From: Onchidella celtica | Taxonomy: Eukaryota; Mollusca; Gastropoda; Systellommatophora; Onchidiidae | Direction: 5' to 3' | Assembly (NCBI GenBank): GCA_963931925.1 | Contig: OZ007583.1 | Location: forward strand, 17,632,548 to 17,696,547 | Length of the DNA: 64,000 nucleotides | In this document: piece by piece, positions 1-11,529 of the stretch | How positions within the stretch are numbered: position 1 is the stretch's first letter | Layout of the letters: every line of letters begins with the position of its first letter | The notes under the pieces: model-generated | Told to the model about the DNA's origin: nothing | Seen by the model: only the letters and a program-made list of their open reading frames with translations | Database searches by the model: none | Position numbers and translations under genes: made by a program

Positions 1-2053
1 ATATTTATGAAAATGCTGGTCGGTATTATAGTAATGGAGAGGTTGAATATGTTGATTTCAAAAATCCGAAAGTCCTGCTTTTATTAATTATTACTGGGGG
101 CCTCACAGTGTCTGTAGCCCAGGGGCTTACAAAACCGTAACCGGCCCTGAATTGTACCAGCATTAATGCCTAATGGGTTGACACAACCACGGGTGTACTG
201 GGTCCATAGCTCTGTCTGGAAGGTAGAATGAGACTTATGTTACACCAGAAAGTTCTCTATCAATGTTGTCGCCACTGAGGTTTTTCGCCAGTTGCCCGAA
301 AACTGTGGACGTGATGGGGAACTTCAGACCACCCAAAATACTTTCTTTAACGTTTGCAACCCACCCGACTGGCAGGCCGATGTTCGCAAGTAGGAGGCCC
401 ATACTTTACGGTGGTGACTGCCGCGCCTATTCCCCTTCCATTCCAATTTATGAATAGCTGAAATTGTATTGAATAAATTTACGCGTTCATATGTGGCAAA
501 ATTCCCTACCGAAGGACAAATAAAACTTCAAACTTTTAAGCTTATTTCCATCTGTTGTTGTACTCTACATTCCTCCTGTTAAAAACACAGTAAGTTGTAA
601 TTCTTTCTAAATTAAAATAACCGAATGTTATCATACTCCTAATACCAAACGGTAGGCGAATACCTCTATAAATTAGTTTGTTTCGTTACTAGAAACCACT
701 CTTGTTGTGTTTAGCTGTTGCTAGCCTAAGACAATCGTGTGACTTGTAGTTCATCCACCTGTGATTATAGATAAAACTATTTTAACTAAGTTTGATTAAA
801 TAAAAATAAAAAAATTCGTGCATGTGCAATCTCAAATTAAATAGATAATTTCACCCCAACTTGAAGCCTGCGTAATCCTGGCGACCAAATTGGGTACAAT
901 GTGTCTGGATTACCGACTGCGTCAGACAGTGCAGTGAAACTAAATGAAACTAACCGGCTGTATTCGTCTTGACAACATTGATAATTACTGTCGTTAGATA
1001 TCATTCAGACACGCAAGTACGGGGATCAATGTCTGAACGAAGCTTATCACCCAGGTAGACATCCGACTTCTTTTCTCCAATCCTTCACGCACCTTTCTAT
1101 TCTCCTTAGTCACATCAGTGCTGTCCCAGACAAACCGCGCTTTAAACAACCTCCCATATAAAAAAAAAAAAAAGGCTCTACTATCAAACTGCATGTTTTT
1201 GCAGGCTAGGTAAAATTTACAACCAACCCACACAATGTGGGCGAATCGATTATCAATGTGATTGAATTCGTCCGATTGAATCCGTCGATGTTAATATCGG
1301 AATAGTACAGTCTTTGTGGAATAAATTTGTGTCGATATAGGTCTACATGTACATGTATTATGTACTTTGTGTGTATACTTGTAGAGATGTTAATCATACT
1401 GACCAGATTTACAGGATCCCTTTTCCCCGACCATGACTTTTTGTCTTTTTTTTTTTTTTGAGGGAGAGAAAGAGAATAAGCAAATATAACAAAATCATAG
1501 TAATAATAGTAATAATCGGAGAGTCCATTTTCACTACACAATGCGAAAGCAGAGTTAGTAATAATACTAATAATAATAATATATAATAATAATGCTGATG
1601 ATTATAATGATCATAATAACTCTGCGGAGTGTCTAATTAATCTTCATTGTGTCTAGTAACTTAACAATAGTCGTGTCCAATTTTTATTCATAATAATAAT
1701 AAGTGTTGGTACTGTTAGATGTATCAAGATATGCAGAACATCACCGGGGGCATCCATCAGAATAGAGAACTTGGGTGTTTCCAGCGTCCACTCGCAGGAC
1801 TCAGTTCGTCAGTAGATAACAGTTGTTATCTATTCGCCCCTTGGTCATGAAACGTACGAGTTGACGCAGATGTTCCACGGCGCCCATGATCTGCAAGCTG
1901 CGCAGTAGAAAATACACCGAATCATCAATAGTTAACGGGCATAATTATATGTTTAAAAAAATAGATAATACAGATGACAGCAGTGCAAACTGTGATGGAC
2001 TAGGGGAGGTGAACTTGAAAGAATAAATTGTTTGTAGTTCAGAGACCGGTGGC
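1..2053. other. Gene-less AT-rich stretch
   Basis: I see no supported gene here. The stretch contains a TAA/TAATAA-rich simple-sequence patch around 1555-1600, poly-A and poly-T runs near 1160 and 1450, and a few short open frames with low-complexity translations and no splice or homology support. Confidence 0.5.
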
Positions 2054-2254
2054 CCGCTGAGTAGAGTCTGTTTTGCCTCTGTTTTGGCTAGTGCGAGAGG
2101 TCTCTCTTTCCGCTATCTGACACAAGACAGTTTTGACGCACCCGGCCAAGTAAGACAAATCTGCTTAAATTTCACCAGTGTGCCAGGCCCGGTGTGACCT
2201 CACAGTTCACATCTCATACTAAGACCAATATAAGACAAGACTTGGCTCAGTGGC
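2054..2254 (+). repeat. Short inverted-repeat element (family E), copy 1
   Basis: The left end reads CTGAGTAGAGTCTGTTTTGC and the right end reads GACAAGACTTGGCTCAG, which are imperfect inverted repeats. Related left ends (AGTCTGTTTTRYCTCAGTTT) occur near 9.93, 20.82, 30.05 and 38.63 kb. The structure suggests a non-autonomous DNA transposon (MITE-like). I found no convincing target duplication, so the ends are approximate. Confidence 0.5.
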
Positions 2255-2281
2255 TCACTAGCCTACGAGTAGCTAGGTCTT

Positions 2282-2353
2282 GACCTCAAGTCCTATGCTT
2301 GACCTCAAGTCCTATGCTTGAACTCAAGTCCTATGCTTGTCCTCAAGTCCTAT
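2282..2353. repeat. 19-bp tandem repeat, about 3.8 copies
   Basis: The unit GACCTCAAGTCCTATGCTT starts at 2282, 2301, 2320 and 2339, with single-base changes in copies 3 and 4. It is a small minisatellite with no coding significance that I can see. Confidence 0.9.
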
Positions 2354-2356
2354 AAA

Positions 2357-2914
2357 CACAATTGTACTGGAATCAAAAGCCAGAAAAAAAAGGTGTCATA
2401 ATAGGATTGCCTGGCGTGATTTTCAATGCCTATTATGTTTAAAACAGTATTCTGGTCTAACTAGCGAAATACGGTGGGAACATCTAATTATGAGCAATAC
2501 AGAGTTTTCCTTCATTGTCTCACGAATTATCGTGTATAGTCAAGTGAAAATTCAAATCTTCAGACTCTGGTATTTTAGAACTTTTTTCAGTTTAAAAAAA
2601 AAATATCCAAAATAAAACCCACTTTAATTTTTGGTTCAAAAGACAGATTAAGTTCATTTAAAACATAGATTATGAGAAAACACAAAAGTGGAGATGGGTA
2701 AAACTTCACTGTCTTGTTCTGTCTAGGAAAGATTACAGGAAATCGGACAAAGGGATACAAATATAATACATACAACTTTTTCTTTTTGCTCAATTTTGAC
2801 ATAATGGATAAAGAGTACAGTGGAAAGAAAAGAAACGGCAAAGCTATGAACGAGCAGTAACAAACAAAACAAAAAAACTGACAGAGCAACAATACTGCTC
2901 GGGCAGTGCAGGCA
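2357..2914. other. No gene seen
   Basis: AT-rich sequence with A runs near 2590 and 2870. Open frames on both strands are low-complexity and unsupported. Confidence 0.4.
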
Positions 2915-3310
2915 TGTTGGAAAGTGGATTTTTCTCATATATTCAAGTCCCTGGTCCGATTGGGGGGTAGGATCGAGTAGTTCTTGGAAATTGGATTTTT
3001 CTCATATTTTCAAGTCCCTGGTCCTATTGGGGGGTAGGATCGAGTACCTAGTCTTCTCGGATAAGGACGAAAAAATTCGGAGGGCCCGTGTGCACGTTGC
3101 GCACGTTAAAGATACCTTGGCAGTTGGAAATCGTAAAGAGCAGGCCGAAAGGCCGCTGCCCGGGCAAAATTGAAATTAATAGATTAAAATTTATCCATAT
3201 CATCCCCCCCCCCCCCCCCGCCAGAACAAGAAATAATAAAACAAGTAAAGTGAGGTGTAAATGCCAAGGGCAGCGAACCTCCTAAAATAAAGACCTCAAA
3301 TCATAGCAAC
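2915..3310 (+). repeat. SINE-like dispersed repeat (family A), copy 1
   Basis: This carries the block GTGTGCACGTTGCGCACGTT followed by AAAGATACCTTGGCAGTTGG, then a purine/AT-rich linker and a tail GAGGTGTAAATGCC...AAAGACCTCAAA. The same order is found in reverse orientation at about 21.10-21.44 kb. The head is locally duplicated: about 63 bp at 2917-2979 recurs at 2984-3046. A C16 tract lies at 3204-3219. The tail is the part that resembles the 78-bp minisatellite unit at 11.54 kb. SINE status is inferred from length and dispersion; I did not identify a clear Pol III A/B box pair. Confidence 0.65.
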
Positions 3311-5637
3311 AATACTGCGGCGTTATGGCAAAACACCGTAGACAACCCAAAAGCAGCGGACATTTTCTCATTGCGCTTTACTTTATTCTTTGTTCAATTA
3401 TTGGGTGGTGACCAAAAGAAATTATTAGTCGTATTAAATTATAGCCAGCATGGAAAGAGAGAGTATAAATTATTTCATCCAATAATGCTATATTAAATGG
3501 ATGAATCTGACCTATATTAATTGACGTATGCGGTATTTTTCCTTGACACGGCAGAATAGTTGCCGCAAAAACAGCAACAGTGGCATCAAATATGCGTAAG
3601 CAGCAAATAAAACGATAACACTAAGAAAAAGGATAGATAATAGCGAAGAAGATGAGGAAACATTCAATACCAAAAACTATTAAGATCCACCCTCGCCATT
3701 TTCCTCTCCATCTACCGAGCCAATACTCGAGTATCAGAAATTCCAGCGATTCTGTCGCAGTACACACGCAAATTGCCCAGTAGTCCTCCCACAAGACGGC
3801 AGACAAGAGGACGTCTGAGGAGCCCCGGCGCGTCGCCAGTTGGCCCAGACGACACAGAGCAAGCGACCTGTCGTTAGTATAGCAAGAATAGCACAGTCTC
3901 GCAGATAAAATTGTCGTATGGGAGGAGTTAAACCAGTGATCCTCAAACATGGGGCACTTGGCACCCTGGGGAGGACTATCAAATAGGAGGTTAAGCCTGG
4001 GGAGGAATCTCAGTCAAAGGAGGAACTCCAACTGGAAAGCGTGAACTCGATTCACTGTGTGTACATTTAGTTTTATGATCCATTGAAATATAGTGTCAGT
4101 TTGTTATTTTTTTTTTCATTTGATGAAGAAAGTTAGTTTCGTAAACTGTTTCAGTAATTACCACTAAACGTACAATGACGAAAATATAAGATATTATACG
4201 ACATTCAAAATGGTGGTGGGGGGGGGGGGGGGAATTGAGAAAACCTGGGATCGCAAGAGGAGGGATGTGACCAGGAGCTCTGAAAACTGTTGTTGTAAAT
4301 TGAGCCGTAAACGGTGAGAGGGAAGGGGGCTGGTGGAGGGCAGTAGAGTTTATGGCAGTGTTACAGTTCGTATGAAAGGACTATCATTGTGACTCTGTGG
4401 TAGTTCGTGGAATGATGAGTTGCAGCAATGCACTTTAGAATTGTAATTTACACTAATATTTTTAATGTTTAAATTTTGGTGATTTGTTCTAGTTCCTGAA
4501 ACATTCATCTGTGTATTTCTCGTGCGTTTCTTTCCCAGAGGGAACTTTAGTGACGTCCCGAGTGCATACATACGACTGTCATTAGATTTGCATTGCCAGA
4601 AAGAGTGGGGACCAAATATTACAAGGATTCAAGTGAACTTAACATGTCATGGTCTGGGAATAAATATTGAAGAAAGGTTCAACAGTAAAACACTGAATAA
4701 GTTTCAGAACAAGCATATTTCAAAATCCCAATGCTCATAGACACAGTCGTGGTACAAATCCAAAATATTCTTACGGCATACATAGAGATGTCACTCTGTT
4801 GTCCCGGACACCAAGAATGGCCGGGTCATCGCAGTTGCTGGAGGCCACAGTCATTTTTTACTTGATAGACTCCTCCTGTGTCAGTCTCCCAGATTGTCAA
4901 TCCACCAAGGCAGCCCAATTTTGTTTGGTCAGACTGTAAAATATAACTAAAATAGCAACAACTCCCTTTCACAGAGCTTACAAAGTTAACCTTCTTGACG
5001 TTTATGTGCCCCAGATTTGTTGATTTATTACCCGCGACAGCACTGCGAGGTTAAAAAAAAATCTGTACACGTTGTACAGTCAAAGAGGGCTAGAATTTTA
5101 TATGGACCGTCTAGTCTAGTGCGCAAGTCTTCGTCCTTGGGGGTCCCATCCAGGGAGAACATTATCTCAGGGAATTCCCGAATGACGACACCCACCAGGG
5201 GTCTCATAAAGTAAGTGATTGCTTGGCGTGCAGCCCCAATTGCCAAGTAGACTTTTTTTTTCCCCATTCCTTGTTCTGAACTGTTCAAGATCGCAAAACT
5301 GTCCAGTCAAACAGCCATGTCCTGATGTGCAACTCGACGCACTGTCTATGATCAAGGGAGGCCAACCCGTCTGTCCCCTAGCACCTTCCAGTATTTTGAC
5401 TCTATTATTATTTTAATTCCTTTAAATCTTCAACAAAACTTACCTCACTGCTCTATTCTGTCAGTCACATCACAATCCTATGAAGACGACGAGAGGGCTG
5501 CTGCTTTAGATGAAGGAAATATCCGTGCAAAATCAGTTCAAGCATAGAGCTAATCCAGAGCTGTCCGACTCTACATACTTATGTTCATTGCGAGAGGAAA
5601 GATGCAACAGGTGATCATTTTGTAATTTATAGAAGAA
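3311..5637. other. No gene seen; possible hAT-like terminus
   Basis: No supported gene. A sequence starting at 3934 (CAGTGATCCTCAAAC) resembles the conserved hAT terminal motif CAGTGGTTCTCAAAC, but I could not pair it with a far end plus an 8-bp duplication. A G15 tract lies at 4218-4232. Confidence 0.35.
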
Positions 5638-5957
5638 TGTTGTTACAAGTACGTAACTATGTCCCCCAAGTTTCTTGCGGTAGGGGTACGTATTTTAGAG
5701 CCTTTTGTGACTCCAGAGGTAGAGAGCAATTCCAGAAATACTCCTAACAACAGCCTTAATTAATTATTTTTTCAGATTTTCTTTTTGTTTTCCTCCTTTT
5801 TTTTTTGTTGGTTGAAAAGATAGGGATTCGATAAGAATTAGGGTTGAGGATAAGGACGGGGTTAGAGATAGATACGTATACGTACGCTCCGCTAGCGCAA
5901 AACGCTTGTGGGGGGGGGGGTGGGGGGGGTGTATGTACTTATAGCAACAGCCTTTAT
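5638..5957 (+). repeat. Dispersed repeat family G, copy 1
   Basis: About 320 bp repeated in the same orientation at 8690-9000. Shared landmarks, in order: TGTTACAAGTAC, CCTTTTGTGACTCCAGAG, CAGATTTTCTTTTTGTT, GGGATTCGATA, CTAGCGCAAAA. This copy contains a G11-T-G8 tract (5910-5929) where the other copy has only GGGGACCG. Confidence 0.75.
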
Positions 5958-8689
5958 AGAAACATGTCATTTCCCAACCAGGGCCAAGAACGACAGATCT
6001 TTTTCCTGACGCAGGTACTCACAATATCTAAGTGAATTTTTAACATTTTTAATGCTTTTGAAAAGCGTTTTAACTGTACAAGGGTTTTGCCTGCAGAAGG
6101 TCTCTGATGACAGAAGGTTTGTTTGGGGTTTTTTTTTTGTTTTTTAATTCTTTTGGGATTTATTGTACCGGGTTTTTTTTTTTTTTTCTTTATTGTTTGT
6201 TTCTAACGCGAGGCTTGCAAGATGCATCTTCCTTTTTTATTTCCAAATTTTAACTTTATTCCAAGCCCCGCTATCCTCTAGATTTCCTTTGTCAATTTCA
6301 CATCAGAAATTCACAAAATGAAGTATATAGAGAGCGGAACAACTTCGCCCCGTTTAGTTGACATACGATACCAGGACAACAAATTACATCTTCTCAATCA
6401 TTTTGAACAACCATAATCCATCACTTGCCGGATTTCAAGCACCCGAAACTCAGTCGGGCCAGATTAAGTTCTTATGAATACATAATTTATGGTGGATGAA
6501 AGAATTGGTTCAGATGTATAAAAAATATGATTACGATTTATAACAGCCAGTTCAGACAATGATTATAACTTCATTGTCATAGAATTCCATTGTCTGTGAC
6601 AGGAAAATCAATCAGTTTTTGTTATTCTTTCTGTTTTTGTTTTTTTTCAAAATTTCCAACCGCATAGTTTTCCAAAGCTGGATTACGATTTTGTAGACCT
6701 CTGTGCTGCAGATACTGTGAGGCCCCCACTAGTGATAAATAAAAATGCTGAATAAAATATACAGCTTCTTTTGTAAATGAAATCCTAATTTTTTACCTAC
6801 CAACAGTTTCATAATAATACTACTATTTGTTTAAAGAAGAACTACCTGCAATAAAAATTAAAATTAAGTTTGGGTGTGTATAATATCACTTAATCCCTGG
6901 AGGCCCTCAGCTGGCGGAGGCCACTGGGCTGCAGCCCATAAAGCTCACGCGTGCCTTAATCCGCGATCCGGCACTGAGTGTGCCCAGACATTTTGATGTC
7001 ATTCATATGTTCTGAAGTTGACATTACAGTGGGTTATCGAAGAAGAAAAAACAACCACTGTAAATCAAAATGACAAGACAGCAGCTGTATATCTGCCATG
7101 TCTATAAAAATGCTGTTGTTAGCAAAAAACAAAAAAAAATCGATTTATTAGGAGCATAAAAGAAAGCTTCAGTTATTATTGCACCAGGGGTTCAGAGCGT
7201 TTAAGAACATCCATTTGAAATATATAGCTCGACAACTACTGTCTGTCTCTTCGCAATGCCAGTAAATAACTGAAAGTATTTATTTTTCATGACAACAATT
7301 TTTGTTCAAATAATTTTTTCAGCTTTGTTCACAGCTTTGATCTGATTCATTAATATTTACAAGACTTTACAGGGTTTCATACTTAAAGGTACAAGCGGAT
7401 ATTATTATTTTGTAATATTTTGTACCACAGATCTACCAGAATAAAAATAATATCATCTGATTGTTTGGAGGGATGAGGCTGCAAACAGTTTGACTGAAGA
7501 TTTTTGAGACAAAATAGTCAATTTGTCAATTGTTTGTCAAGTTTGTTGTGCGGTTATACATATTAAATATTTTTAGAAAGGACTCACCTGCAAACCGGCA
7601 TTCAAAAGAACAAAAACCTGACTGTCAGAGGCAGCCAGAACTTTATCCGAATATTGTGTAAATAACAGTCATCGTAAATTGGCAGTGAACAAATTGATCT
7701 TCCCAGTGGCGGGGCTATGGAGGCGGTTGCCCAGGGAGCAAAATTTCAAAAGATGGAGGGGGGGGGAATAGTAATAATAAATAAAAATTTTGAATTGAGA
7801 GGAACGGCGGGAGTGACGACTAAAGAGGATCGGGAGGACGGAGGGAGGAAAAGGGCGATGGGGATGAAACTGTGAGTGGGTACCAGTTTAAGGGAGAATA
7901 TTTTCCTCACTGGTGAGTGGTGATTACCGTTCTGCACTATGTCTTGACTTCTTTTTTACTTTAAAATGATAATATACCGTATATAAATAGAAAACAAAAT
8001 CCTGTTAGTGTATTTGACAAAGAATGCTTCCTACTGTAACGTTTGTATAGAATATCCCAATCATCAACGCGTCAAATGTCACTGATAAAGCTATGAAAAA
8101 TATTACATCATCATGATTTGTGTGTGTGGACAAAAGGCGGGGGGGGGGGGTTCTTGGGAAAAAAGGGGGGGGTTGACTGCTTGAAACAGATTGAGAACCA
8201 CTGTTCAAAATAATAATGGCACTCGTCTAGCCTCGCTGGAGTTCTAGCGCCAAACTTTCATCAGCGCTGTATAGAACAAAAAAAAAAAAGTCAACAAAGC
8301 TCAGACAGATTGTCACTATGTCTGTCACAAAACAATCACTGGATAATAATATACATTATGATATCAGCGATGATCTCATCTAGGAAGGCAATAAATAAGC
8401 TATAAGCAACAATGGAAAATGGGGCCCATGTGTCGTGTTCAACTTTAGTATCCTATTCTTCTGAGAAAGTTTCAATAACTGCACAGGGCAATATAAAACC
8501 TCACGTTGTACATGTCAGTAGGTTTAACGAGCCCCTCTAGTCTGTGGTAATAAGTCTGGCAAACAGTAACATGGTGCCAGACTTCAAAGCCAAGAGCGGT
8601 CTTTTATGTTTTCTTCGGGTTCACAGTGCAAATTATTTCTCGACATTGTAGTTAATTACCCAGTCGTCTATGATGTATATCGAACGTTG
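5958..8689. other. No gene seen; possible hAT-like 3' terminus
   Basis: AT-rich sequence with poly-T runs near 6130 and 6180 and a G12 tract at 8139-8150. The string GATTGAGAACCACTG ending at 8203 is the reverse complement of a hAT-like terminus (CAGTGGTTCTCAATC). CAGTGGCGGGGC at about 7706 could be the other end, but flanking 8-mers do not match, so I leave the element undefined. Confidence 0.35.
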
Positions 8690-9000
8690 TTACAAGTACA
8701 TTATTACGTCCACCAAGTTTTTTTGCGCGAGGGGTAGGTATTTTAAAGCCTTTTGTGACTCCAGAGCTAGAGAGCTCCTCCCGAAATACTCCTTACAACA
8801 GCCTTAAAATTAATTATTCTTGCAGATTTTCTTTTTGTTCTCCTCCTCCTTCTTTGGTTGAAAGGACGGGTGGCGGGGTTAGGGATTCGATACGATTTAA
8901 AATTGAGGATAAGAACGGGGTTAGGGATAGGTACTATACGAACGTGCTCCTAGCGCAAAAACGCTTGGGGACCGTGCGTACTTATAACAACAGCCATGTA
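8690..9000 (+). repeat. Dispersed repeat family G, copy 2
   Basis: Second copy of the repeat at 5638-5957, same orientation, roughly 80 percent similar by eye, without the poly-G expansion of copy 1. Confidence 0.75.
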
Positions 9001-9927
9001 AATCCGTGGAGGGACCGGGAAAGTTGTGGGGATTGGGTGAGGGTTGGTGGGGTATTGGAAGAGACGGCCTTCCTGGTTCCTGTGAGCTACAGCTGATAAG
9101 AATGTGAAACCAATAATTGTCCCGTTCTACAAACGATAAAAGAAAAATGCAGCACTCCGGACCGAAAGGAATCCGAATTCAAAGCAACAGGTAGGAGGCC
9201 ATGACGTCATGGGTTCATGCAGGCTTGGAAAAGAAAATGATCTGAGGCAAAATCAGCGACACATAGAGAGCTTAAAAAAAAAAAAAAAAGAATCAACTTC
9301 TCCATCATTTCCTCAATACTGAAAAGAAAGCACTTTCAAGGGTTCACCAAAAACCTAGCTGCATGTGCGGCGGTAGGTTTGGCCGTACCAGCGGCAGTTC
9401 TGACACTCCTCCAACTTCAGCAAAATTGGATTGTCTATTTTAAGTTGTCTTTTCTTATAACGGTACAGAAAGCATAGAACACACCTTCTGCGAAATTTTC
9501 AGGTCTCTGTGCGTCTTTGCAAGTTCATTCAGTTACTCAGTGGAAGCTGCATGAGAGTTTGACCAACTTTGTTGTCACGTTAAGAATCTTTTTAATATAC
9601 ATGTATCATTGTTTCAATTGCCATTTGTGAAAGAAGTTTCTCAAAGAGCCAGGAAAGACTGAGTAACTCAGCAATACTGTCAATTGAGAGAGATTTCTAT
9701 GTATACTTCAGTACTTAACTGTTATTGAAACATTTTGCACAAATTAAAACCAAGTGATTTAAAATAAAATTGAGTATACTGGCATTAAAGGCATTTTACT
9801 TTAATGGCATAAGTATTTTCTTAAAGTACAATACATGTGCTTAGAGGGTAAGGGGTTCAATACTAGACTAGTGGAATGGATTCACAGGGTGCTAACCGGT
9901 CAGGGGACGCCGTACCTCTATTAATTA
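9001..9927. other. No gene seen
   Basis: Non-repetitive AT-rich sequence; an A16 run near 9272. No supported open frame. Confidence 0.4.
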
Positions 9928-10045
9928 AGTCTGAAAGCCCACTGAGTTACGTCTGTTTTGCCTCGGTTTTAGTATATCAAGATGTTATGGACTACGGAGT
10001 CAACGCTGCCTGGACTGAAACTAGTCTGTCTCGCCAGGTGCTTCA
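9928..10045 (+). repeat. Family E repeat, copy 2 (partial)
   Basis: Contains GTCTGTTTTGCCTCGGTTTT followed by GACTGAAACTAGTCTGTCTCG, matching family E copies near 20.8 and 38.6 kb. Ends not resolved. Confidence 0.5.
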
Positions 10046-11226
10046 AAGGAAGTTCAAGCCTGCTCCAAAACCGACGGAAAACAGATGAGATTCAGTGTGT
10101 TACTAGCTTAAAACATTATCGACATCACCACCAGCTACCAAGATGACAGCATCAATGGTCTCCACTACAATTATAGGCGAGTCTAATTATTTGCTCTTTG
10201 TCAGTCCGCGTTGAAAATACGAAAAACACACAATTAAAAAAAAAAAAAGAACAACTACATGTAATGAAATTCAAAATTTATGATGTTAAGGACCGTGAAT
10301 AAGTAAGATCTGAGGATTTATGTAAGTTTAAGCCGTGACTTAAAAAATATGTGCTTTCACATGAAACAGGTACTCATAACGAAGCAGTAAAAGACAGCAC
10401 AGATAGAAACTGCCGGAACGTTGATATTCGCAATCGAAATCGCTGAATTGGCCTTCGAAAATCAAGTCACCAGGCTAGAAAGGATCTCTCAGGCCGTGCT
10501 AAGGTTGTCAGTTGCCATGTGGGACTAGCCGACCCAAAAATACCAATAATTATCACCAGCAAGGTGACTGGAAAAATGATACAGGTTTGCTATGTGCTGT
10601 CGTTTTCCCTGAAGTTCGTGATGAGTTCTACTTTCAGTGGGCCGGGGGGATGTGGGGCGGGGGGGGGGGGGAGGACTTGGTTGGTCCCTCTGGCAAGGGA
10701 GACAATCAAGAAAAGAAAATAAATTCTCAAAGTGAAGTTTATCTACCCTTGCACTAATTTCCCGGGCCCGCCAACAAAGCTGTAGGCTTTAACTTATGGG
10801 GATTATTCAGCTGTTCCCTTCTGGGTTTTTTGTTTTTTTTATGGTTTTATTGTCTACCAATTTGTGTGTTTGCCTGTAAACAGCTGTAAAAAAAATCTGG
10901 CAGTTTCTCATGTTAAAATCAGTTCTTCCTTCAACTTCAAGGAGTTTTCTACCATGACATGAGAGGAAGGCTATATGCCAGACGAGACAAAATGTCTAGG
11001 GTCATCTGTGCTGTTCTTTGTGTCTAGAAATGCTGGTCCATGAATTCCTGACATCTGGTCAGATGGCTCATAATATCATTTTTTTTTTTTTTGGTGAGGT
11101 CTAGGCACAATCATAGTCTTCGGTTTTGTGCAGTTGCCCTTTAGGTCCGCTCTGGGCTTACAAATGCACAAGACACAATTTCAGATTTAAATCAGTTCAG
11201 AAACCAAGTATAGACAAAAACCCATA
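10046..11226. other. No gene seen
   Basis: No supported gene. Contains a G13 tract at 10659-10671 and a poly-T run at about 11080-11092. Confidence 0.4.
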
Positions 11227-11316
11227 CCCCGTCTCCCAAACCAACCCCGTCTCCCAAACCAACCCCGTCTCCCAAACCAACCCCGTCTCCCAAACCAACC
11301 CCGTCTCCCAAACCAA
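11227..11316. repeat. 18-bp minisatellite, 5 copies
   Basis: Five near-perfect tandem copies of CCCCGTCTCCCAAACCAA. Because 18 is a multiple of three the array stays open on both strands; I regard this as a repeat, not a coding sequence. Confidence 0.92.
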
Positions 11317-11384
11317 CCCCGTGGGAACTCTTTCCTCTCCTCACTTATAGCTGTCTCTTTAATCGTCTGGCCAAACAGCACGTT

Positions 11385-11525
11385 TGATGGCAACGAAGAA
11401 GAAAGAGAAGGAGAAGCGAAAGAAAAAGGTGCAGGGGAAGAAGAAGAGGAGGAGGCAGAAGACAGCAAAAAGCAAGAAAAAAAAAACAACAGAAGAAGCA
11501 GAAGAAAAGACCACTAAGAACAAGA
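11385..11525. repeat. Purine-rich (GAA/GAG) tract
   Basis: An almost uninterrupted purine strand made of AAG/GAG/GAA words immediately upstream of the 78-bp array. It occupies the same position relative to the GAGGTGTAAA tail as the A-rich linker of the family A repeat at 3220-3250. Confidence 0.75.
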
Positions 11526-11529
11526 AAAG

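Noticed and set aside
3934-4247. hAT element with ends CAGTGATCC and AAAACCTG
   Set aside because: Termini match at only about 10 of 15 positions and no 8-bp duplication is present.
7706-8203. Complete hAT element
   Set aside because: hAT-like terminal words occur at both positions but the inverted match is only a few bases and flanking 8-mers differ.
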